Below, piece after piece: positions 56,633 to 64,000 of a stretch of 64,000 nt of DNA. The notes beneath the pieces were generated by a model. The model was given only the letters and a program-made list of their open reading frames with translations. It searched no databases and had not been told where the DNA came from. The DNA lies in assembly GCA_007570785.1 (NCBI GenBank), contig ML664161.1, forward strand, positions 47,801,491 through 47,865,490, in the 5' to 3' direction. How positions within the stretch are numbered: position 1 is the first letter of the stretch; each line of letters starts with the position of its first letter. This DNA comes from Antilocapra americana (lineage: Eukaryota > Chordata > Mammalia > Artiodactyla > Antilocapridae). The position numbers and the translations under genes were made by a program.

Positions 56633-56886
56633 GTGTTACAGAATGGGCTTCCCAGGTGGTGCTTGTGGTAAAGAATCTGGCTGCCAATGCCGGAGATGTA
56701 AGAGAAGTGGGTTCAATCTCTGGCTCTGGAAGATCCCCTGGAGGAGAGCATGGCAACCCATTCCAGTATTCTTGCCTGGAAAATCCCGTGGACAAAGGAG
56801 CCTGGCAGGCTAAAGGCCACAGGGTGGCAAAGAGTCGGACATGTCTGAAGCAACTTAGTATGCACGCACGCACGTGTTACAGTATG
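56633..56886 (+). repeat. Bov-tA SINE with TSD
   Basis: Full-length copy 56646-56873 with a GCAC-repeat tail. TSDs are gtgttacagaatg (56633-56645) and gtgttacagtatg (56874-56886), one mismatch. Confidence 0.95.
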
Positions 56887-57895
56887 TAAAGGTGTATAGC
56901 AGTGTTAAATGTGGAAAGTACCCAATAATTGGAATATGATAAAAATAATACGTGTTCAGCCCCTTGTGGTTAGAAGTGAGTATTGGGGAATATTGAAATT
57001 GAGTTGGAAGTGGGAAGACTGAGGGAATTTCCTATCTTCCTCTACAAGGTCTGGAACTTTAAAAATTACACTATCTGCTTTTTTTGAGTATAACATTTGA
57101 ATTATTGTTTAGGTGAAAAGATTTTGGCTTTTTACCCTGATCATGGAGACTTCTTTAATCACTTAAAGATTTAAGATTCAGGTAGTAGACCCTGAAAGGG
57201 AAAGTAGACGATAATGATGAACTAGTCATAAAATCCATCATTAATTTGTCCACTTTGATAGAGGTTATTTATTGAGTTCAGTGCAAGTTTCACTGTTTCC
57301 AAGTCCCTTCTGTAAAAAGAAGCTACAAGCTTCATCATGCACTGAAGGATTTAAAAGTTACAACTAAGACCTGACAAAATACTTTTCTGCCCAGTGACTG
57401 ACATAAAGTACAAATAATAATTCTGCATTACTTCCCCAGGACATCATATGGAATAACTAGTCAATAAATGTCAAGAGTATAAAAAATAATGATTGAACAT
57501 GAAATAAATGCTAAGCATTATTGTTATTTATTTTTTACCATCATGACTCTGTGTCATTTCGGTGGCCTAGACCTTCTTTTCCTACAGCTACACAAATCCA
57601 TTTGGTAATTATGAGAATTAATCAAGCCCCAAACTAGATCGTGGTGGTGGCAGACATCCTTAATTACAGGCAATGGAAAGTGAAGGTCACTGCTGGTTTG
57701 AATCCAGCATAGGTCAATGCAGCAAAAAAAGCCATTAACAGCTGATTGTGATTTTGTGCTTTGAACAGAATGAATTGCTGTCTCAACCCAGTTTCTCAGT
57801 AAACAGGCATCCTGCATCCAAGCTAACAATCACTAAAAGGACCGACTGGCTCCTTTACTGGTAGCCCAAAGAGCTCTGTAAATGCAAGTACCCAG
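56887..57895. other. No recognised gene
   Basis: The 91-codon minus frame at 57554-57829 has no recognisable domain and no gene context. Confidence 0.3.
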
Positions 57896-58325
57896 ACAGC
57901 ACCCAGGCCAATTATGTCAGGGTCTCCAGGAATAGGAACTAGGCATTGGTTTTGTGTTTTCTTTGGCTGTTCTGGGTCTTCACTGCTGTGCTTGGGATTT
58001 CTCTAGTTGCAGAAAATGATGTCTACTCTCTAGTTGCAGAACGTGGGCTTCTCTTTGCAGGAGTGTCTCTTGTTTCAGAACACAGGCTCTAGGGTGCATG
58101 GGCTCAGTAGTTGTAGCTCTCAGACTCCAGAGCACAGGCTTAGTTGTGGCACAATGGGCTTAGTTGCTCTACGGCATGCGGGATCTTCCCAGACCAGGGA
58201 TTGAACTTGTGTCTCCTGAATTACAAGCAGATTCTCAACCACTGGACCATCAGGGAAGTCCAGCATTGGGGGTTTTAAAAATAATTCTTCAGGTGATCCT
58301 AGTGTGTATTGATACTTGTATACCA
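57896..58325. repeat. MER20/MER5-like DNA repeat split by a CHR SINE
   Basis: Left part 57896-57948 and right part 58263-58325 ('attcttcaggtgatcctagt', 'tgtataccactg') resemble the two sides of a hAT-Charlie-type element. The weak match is strengthened by their position on either side of a clean SINE insertion. Confidence 0.45.
57942..58269 (-). repeat. CHR-type SINE with short TSD
   Basis: Long CHR copy 57949-58262 in reverse ('tttggctgttctgggtctt' to 'aaccactggaccatcaggg'). A gcattgg direct repeat lies at 57942-57948 and 58263-58269. Confidence 0.85.
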
Positions 58326-59254
58326 CTGCTCTGTGGGAAGGGAAAGCCAAAATCAGCTCCTTTTCCTTTGTTAGTACATGTTTCTTTACAACAGCTTTTC
58401 GACGAACCACAGCCTATGGCAGAAGTGTTTATTTCAATGATGTCCAAGTAAGGTAAGGCCTAAAGTTAAAAGGTAGGCATCAGTTTATTTGGATACTTAG
58501 TTGATAGCTCTGAGGACCATTATGTTACTTTAAAAAAAAAAATGATTTATGATCCCAGCCCCAGCCACCACTTGGATATTTGATGCTGGAAGCTGCCTGC
58601 AGACTTGGGCATGTGAGGCCTATAAAAGCTTTCTGAGGTTTCTGTACTTATATCTATTTATCACCCTGTTGATGCACAATTTAGTTCTTTGCCTGAGGAC
58701 AGGAAAGCTTTCGCACTACTAACTATATATGAGCAAGACAAATGCTTGATTTTTCACCTGCCATCCTCAATTCAGGTCAATGAACAAGAGGTATTATGCC
58801 TCCTCACCCCGGAGAACTGAATGGTAAGTGACAAGAAAGCATAGGCTACCAGCAGCCACAGATACTGAGTGTGCTTGGAAAGGAAGCTAGGTGAACCCAT
58901 GGAGAACACTTCGTATCTCAGGTGCTCTAGAGTTATTCCAGATTTTGCCAGGTCAATAGTATCTCCCCTCTCCATTTTGTCTACAGTGCTGTTATCTTTT
59001 ATTCAAGAGGCAGTCAGGTGACTGACAAGGATGAGCAAACACAGTGGCCCACTCAGGTCTGGCTCTCCAGAGGAGCTCTTTATTTGGCCACAGTGATTGC
59101 ATCCAGAGACTGACGTTCAAGAGCTCCTGAACTGCTAAACCTAGAAAAGGATCTTCTGTATGACTAGATTTAATTTACTGTCCAGGAATAGATTTTAGTA
59201 TTATTCTGAAAGCAGACATCTAATCTTTTCTCTAGACTCTGAAAAACTCGTAGA
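58326..59254. other. No recognised gene
   Basis: Unassigned, with short frames only. Confidence 0.3.
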
Positions 59255-59385
59255 ATTTCAGAAGAAGAAGAAATTCTGCTTTCCTATTTTTGGGGAGAGA
59301 AAGCTGAGGCCCAGAATCACCCAGCTGGTTAGTGGGGGGAGCCAGAGTTCAAGCTGAGGTCTCCTAACCCCCACCAAGCACTTTT
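59255..59385 (+). repeat. MIR
   Basis: 'gagaaagctgaggcccagaa', 'tcacccagctggttagtggg' and 'gagttcaagctgaggtctcc' follow the MIR core. Confidence 0.72.
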
Positions 59386-59669
59386 TCCACCACTGTCACC
59401 ACCCCTTTAAGAACCACCCCTCCTGTGCTGCCTGTGCTATTTCAGGGCACTTACCTGACAGTGCCAACAGGCTGAGTGACTCGGACTTACGAGGAGCCTT
59501 GCTCAGGGAATGAGATGATGCCGTAACACCTTTCCTGTGTTTGGGGGCGGGGGGGGTTGCCTTTTTTACATTAATATTTTGCAATTAAGAATTTTTTTTT
59601 GGCAAAATATCTGAGCTCTTCAGAAAAATATGAGGTTGGTACAGTTATGTAAGAAGCAGATCTAGGAAG

Positions 59670-59785
59670 CTCAAGAGGAAGGGGGTACATGTATACTTTT
59701 GGCTGATTCACATTGTTCTATAGCAGAAACCAACAAAATATTGTAAAGCAATTGCCCTTCATTTAAATTAAATTAAAAAAAGAGC
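59670..59785 (+). repeat. Ruminant L1 3'-terminal fragment
   Basis: 'gggggtacatgtatactttt', 'ggctgattcacattgttcta', 'agcagaaaccaacaaaatat' and 'tgtaaagcaattgcccttc' are the last part of the bovine-type L1 on the plus strand, ending in an A-rich tail. Confidence 0.75.
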
Positions 59786-60699
59786 TTCAGGCTGTCAAGG
59801 CAATGGAGGTGATGAGATTCCTGACACCCAGTGGGTTCACCTCTCTTTTCATCACCCATTCATTTTTCACACACCATCAACATGGTGGCTCAGAGCCATA
59901 TTCTTCAACCCTGAAAGGATGCAATTTAGGGAACTAGCGAAGTATTACTCAGCCCAATTATCAAGAAAGTTTTTTACCAAACTGTCAAAGAGAGCAAGAA
60001 GTTAAAACATGAAGGATGATGAATCACAAAACAAAATATTTTTTTGTTTTGTTTCCATATCACTTTCCCAACAACTCTGCTTTCTTAAATGGCCAGAAAA
60101 GCTACTTTATGGGGGAAAATGTATTTTATTCAAGTAAGTCCATACTCCTATTTGAAAAAAAAAAAAGAAGCTGATCTAATAATGAGCATGTAAAATTACA
60201 ACATACTAGCCTGACTTTACACTGGACAGAAACGTCTCTTCACTAAAACTGTTGAGCTGCTAGTAATATCCTTTAATGTGTAAAATTAAACACATTGACA
60301 TAAGATGCCAACAGTAGTGTTTTTGCTTTAGTAATTCAGCTTAATAATACTTTAAATTGTGTAAATATATTACAAATGACTCCAGAATAATGGAGGATAA
60401 AGGCAAACATTTATATTGTCCTTTTCTAAAGAAACATGGATTAAGTCTATATATAAACTTTCAGTATTCCAGCAGTACCTCATCATTAAATTTTCTGATT
60501 TTATGATTATGTCAGATTGCTTCCATAATGCTTAATTTCCCATACTACATCTGATGTTGGTTTTTAACAAAATTACAAATTACAACAGCTACTTGAGTGG
60601 CTGATACAAGTCGATCACCATAACAGTATATTAGGATGTAATTGCCTTTCTTCCGAGATCCAATTTGAAAGTATAAAAAAGGGCTGCAGTAAAGGAAGT
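59786..60699. other. Repeat-poor AT-rich stretch
   Basis: No gene or nameable repeat. Confidence 0.35.
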
Positions 60700-60905
60700 G
60701 ATAGAGAACGCATATCAAACCTACGTTCTCATGGATCTTATATGCTGTTGGGGGAATATGACAATAAACAATATAATGTGGGGTCAGAGATAAGGGATAT
60801 CAAGAAAAATTCAGCAGGGCTTGAAGGGGTGGAATTGATGGAAATACTTTTTTAGAAAAGTCTGATATGGTGACTTTTGGCAGAGATTTTAATAAAGAGA
60901 CTAAG
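60700..60905 (-). repeat. L2-like relic
   Basis: 'cgttctcatggatcttatat', 'gacaataaacaatataatgt' and 'gataagggatatcaagaaaa' resemble the inverse of a common L2 end region. Confidence 0.45.
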
Positions 60906-61330
60906 TTACATTGATGTCTGGTGGATGGGCATGTACAGCTTAATAAACAATAAATAATAGTTTAACATTTTTTGAACAATTTCAGTGAGGCTTCTTCACT
61001 CCCAAGTTTACTAATTGGAATTCCTTGTTGAAAGTGACAAAATTTAATTTAGTTAAAGCAAATTGGATGATTTACATATGCTCAAAGAGGGATGGAAAAT
61101 TTGGTGCAGACTTGTATGACAGATCAGATGAAAAAGTGCTGTCTGTAAGAACTAGAACCCAAACAGTTAGCACTCCTAAACATGTTGAATAGGGAATCTG
61201 AGCTTTTGTAGCAGCTTTTTTAGCCAGCAGAGAAGATGCTCTGGTCTCCACTTCTTCATATCATCTTGCTAGTGGAAATACAGAACCACCAAATCTGATT
61301 CGTGAAATCTAGGTGGTATGCTCTGGTCTT
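60906..61330. other. No recognised gene
   Basis: Unassigned. Confidence 0.3.
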
Positions 61331-61449
61331 CATTACAAAGCTATTCTCTTCTCCAGTGGATCTTCCCAAACCAGGGATCAAACTCAGGTCTCCTGCATTT
61401 CAGGTGGACTTTTTACCATCTGAGCCACCAGGTAAGCCCCATTACAAAA
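61331..61449 (-). repeat. Bov-tA partial SINE with TSD
   Basis: Only the tRNA-proximal half is present (61341-61439). TSDs cattacaaag (61331-61340) and cattacaaaa (61440-61449) differ at one base. Confidence 0.88.
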
Positions 61450-61854
61450 ATACAGAATGGCAAATGGTGGGCATTTTCAGCTTCTATGATGAGAGAATTC
61501 TCTTAACACAGAAAGGGCTTTATTTGCTGAGTACTCATAAGGGACTGCAAATACTGCTGCAGCAGGGTCTCCAACAAGTCAAACATTTTTAACAGTAATA
61601 ATCTTTTCTTATATTGTCCCCAGTCTCAAAGTGGTTAATATTGCTTTAGTATTTGTAAAGATGACCTGTTTATTTAAAATAATATTTAGAGTAATCACTA
61701 TGTTTGCATAAAGTTCAATACTCAGATGATCTAAGTGGGGACTGATGTAATATAGAAGAATTTCACTTCAGCTAAAGAGATGTAGATTATACATATGGTT
61801 GGGGATGTGTAGTTTATTATCTAAATAGATTATTGGTTTGTTGTTGAATAAATA
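61450..61854. other. No recognised gene
   Basis: Unassigned AT-rich sequence. Confidence 0.3.
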
Positions 61855-62068
61855 GGGCTTCCCTGATGACTCCATGGTAAAGACTCTGCCTGCAATTCAG
61901 GAGACAAAAGTTCGATCCCTTGGTCAGGAGATCCTCTGGAGGAGGAAATGGCAACCCACTCCAATATTCTTGCCTGAAAAATCTGATGGACAGAGGAGCA
62001 TGGCAGGCTGCAGTCCATGGGGTCCCAAAGAGTTAACAGGACTGAATGACTGAGTACACACACATACA
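61855..62068 (+). repeat. Bov-tA SINE, full-length
   Basis: 'gggcttccctgatgactcc' head, 'gttcgatcccttggtcagg', then the body to 'tgaatgactgagtacacaca'. The flanks 'aataaata' and 'ataaata' hint at a TSD. Confidence 0.92.
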
Positions 62069-63034
62069 TGATGGATAAATAAGAGAAGATTGGAATAGAT
62101 GCAGTTTGTGTATGGAAATATGTTGGGTATATGTAACTGGTTTCACTATCCTGGGAGAAGAGATACAATACCATTCAAGTAAACATTTAAATCTCAATGG
62201 TTCTAATAGCTAACCCATTTTGTGGGGCCTCAGTCTACTCCCATATATTGAAGTCTTCTATGTACAAATTCTTTGCTATTTCCTCTTTTAATTCTCAATT
62301 GGACCTCAAAACAGCACTGAATAAGCTGAGTCTCATAAAATCATTTATGAGCTTAACTGTAAGTTTCTACTTTTAAGCCTTATACAGAGATTTGGAATCG
62401 TTTAATCAGTACAGGTAACAGGAGAACACAATGTCTATACTTTCATGGTGCTTATCAAGACTTTCTCCATGAATCTTTGTCTTCCTAACACCATCACCAT
62501 AAATAACAATGAAATCTCCCCTTTCTCCTTCAATCAAAAAATTAAAACCCTTCCCTCACGTCCATAGACACAAATAGACATTTGCAGGTGAAGTCCAGTT
62601 TAAATTCAGCTAAGACATTCTGATACTTCCACACTGATAAATAATAGAAAATAGACTTTGTGATGATTTAGCTGTACAAATTGGATATGTTTGGTTCATT
62701 CAATAACTTAGTTATCTTTTACTCAAGCTAGGGCAGATGCTTAGGTGGTGTCCAAACTCTCCAAGTTCCCTGTTCCAGAAATTATTTTCAAGTAAAATTG
62801 GGAATTAATGGGCTTTTGATTTAGTTAGTTAAGTAAAGTCTGTTAAAATGTGCTATTAACAACAGGAACATAACTTTTTGATTCAATTCAGATCAGAAAC
62901 AGATAAATAAAGCAGAAAAGTAATCTGTTTCCTAACTGAACAGCTTTGCTTAGCTGTTTTTAAACTATTAGTAGCTTGAGGGAAAGTGAAATAAATTTGC
63001 AACCACATATCATTGAATACCTTGTATGTTTTAA
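62069..63034. other. Repeat-poor AT-rich stretch
   Basis: No gene or nameable repeat. Confidence 0.35.
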
Positions 63035-64000
63035 TTAAAGATTTTGTTTTTATTGAAATTTAGTTGATTTACAATGTTTTAATTACTGCTGGACAGCAAA
63101 GTGACTCAGTTATACACATATATATATTCTTTTTCATATTCTTTTCCATTATGTTTATCACAGGATATTGGATATACTTTTCTCTGTTATACAGTAAGGC
63201 CTTGTTGTTTATCTGTTCTATACATACCAGTTTGCACCTGCTAATCCCAAACTCCCAATCCATTTCCCTATCACTCACTTCCCCCTTGGAACCTCCCGTC
63301 TATTCGCTCTCCCTGCTTCTCTTTCTGTTTCATAGATAGGTTCATTTGTGTCATATTTTAGATTCCACATATAAATGATATCATATGATTTTTATCTTTC
63401 TCTTTCTGACTTACTTCGCTTAGTATAATAAATTCTAGTTGCATCCATGTTGCTGCAAATAGCATTATTTTGTTCTCTTTAACTGCTGAGTAATGTTCTG
63501 TTGTGTATATATACCATATCTTCTTTATCCGTTCATCTGTCAGTGGACATTTAGGTTGTTACCATGACTTGACTATTGTGAATAGTGCTGTTATGAACAC
63601 AGGGGTGCATGTATCTTTTTGAATTATAGTTCTGTCTGGATATATGCCCAGGAATGAGATTGGTGGATCATATAGCAGTTCGATTTTTAGTTCTGAGGAA
63701 CCTCCATACTGTTTTCCACAGTGGCTGAACCAACTTACATTCCCACCAACAATATAGAATGGTTTCCCTTTCTCCACACTCTCTCCAGCATTTGGTATTT
63801 GTAGACTTTTTAATAATGGCTGTTATTACTGGTATGAGATGGTACCTCATTATAGCTTTGACTTGTGTTTCTTGAATAATTAGCATATTGAGCATCTTTT
63901 CATGTGCCTATTGGAATGTGTTGTACTTATATGTGAAGATTTTTCAGAGATCAAACTACATTTAAAAACTAAAAATTAAAATAAATTTATTTGATTTTTC
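63035..64000 (-). mobile_element. L1 LINE 3' end: ORF2 C-terminus and 3' UTR, cut by window edge
   Basis: The minus strand carries L1 ORF2 C-terminal sequence from the window edge to a stop at 63360-63358 (the last codons read ICGI), then a 3' UTR to about 63035. Recognisable conceptual pieces are [20 protein letters not shown] (frame 63895-63668) and the LGIYPDRTIIQKDTCTPVF segment (frame 63777-63559). These lie in different frames, so at least one frameshift has occurred. ORF2 encodes the endonuclease and reverse transcriptase; only the cysteine-containing C-terminal part is seen here. The element continues beyond 64000, so its full length is unknown. Confidence 0.88.

Noticed and set aside
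57554..57829. 91-codon minus frame as a gene or pseudogene
   Set aside because: No family recognised and no tail or TSD to suggest a retrocopy.

Overview
The window reads as nuclear genomic DNA of a ruminant artiodactyl (cattle, sheep, goat or close relative). The evidence is the dense load of ruminant-restricted retroposons: Bov-tA and Bov-A2 SINEs, BovB (RTE-type) LINE copies, CHR/SINE2-type tRNA-derived SINEs and artiodactyl L1 3' ends, over an older mammalian background (MIR, L2, L1M-type LINEs, an ERV LTR, a TIR DNA transposon). I see no intact protein-coding gene, rRNA, genuine tRNA gene or CRISPR array. The window looks intergenic or deep-intronic, and nearly every longer open frame lies in a repeat. 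There is one 400-base run of N (13904-14303).

Layout. 1-10 kb: CHR/SINE2 copies, a solo-LTR-like element (about 1250-1606), a TG microsatellite grown from a SINE tail, a Bov-tA copy, and a heart-type fatty-acid-binding protein (FABP3) processed pseudogene on the minus strand (8429-9135) that appears to sit inside a MIR. 10-19 kb: a 5'-truncated BovB (10055-12246), the assembly gap, and a three-level nest (old repeat split by BovB, which is split by Bov-A2) at 17006-19212. 20-28 kb: old L1-type sequence broken by younger L1 and SINE insertions, plus a perfect 13-bp-arm hairpin at 28119-28150. 28-36 kb: L1 in a MIR, an L2-like stretch, a three-unit Bov-tA cluster (30950-31457), a repeat-poor stretch, and a minus-strand BovB (33551-35541) with the two longest open frames in the window. 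36-46 kb: an old L1 (36845-38500) carrying a Bov-tA and a 417-bp TIR element, a CHR SINE split by a Bov-tA, a BovB inside an L1M (43301-44517), and another L1M. 46-64 kb: mainly AT-rich sequence with MIR/L2 relics, scattered Bov-tA/Bov-A2, an L1 interrupted by about 315 bp of unexplained sequence (52081-52396), and a minus-strand L1 ORF2 end running off the window edge.

No genes work together here. What the window records is a sequence of insertions. MIR, L2, L1M and DNA-transposon relics are the hosts; BovB, L1, the FABP3 retrocopy and SINEs landed in them, often with target-site duplications (TSDs) still visible. BovB and L1 machinery are the presumed sources of the enzymes that moved the SINEs and the retrocopy. 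All family names come from recognising consensus-like sequence by eye; old-element borders are approximate.
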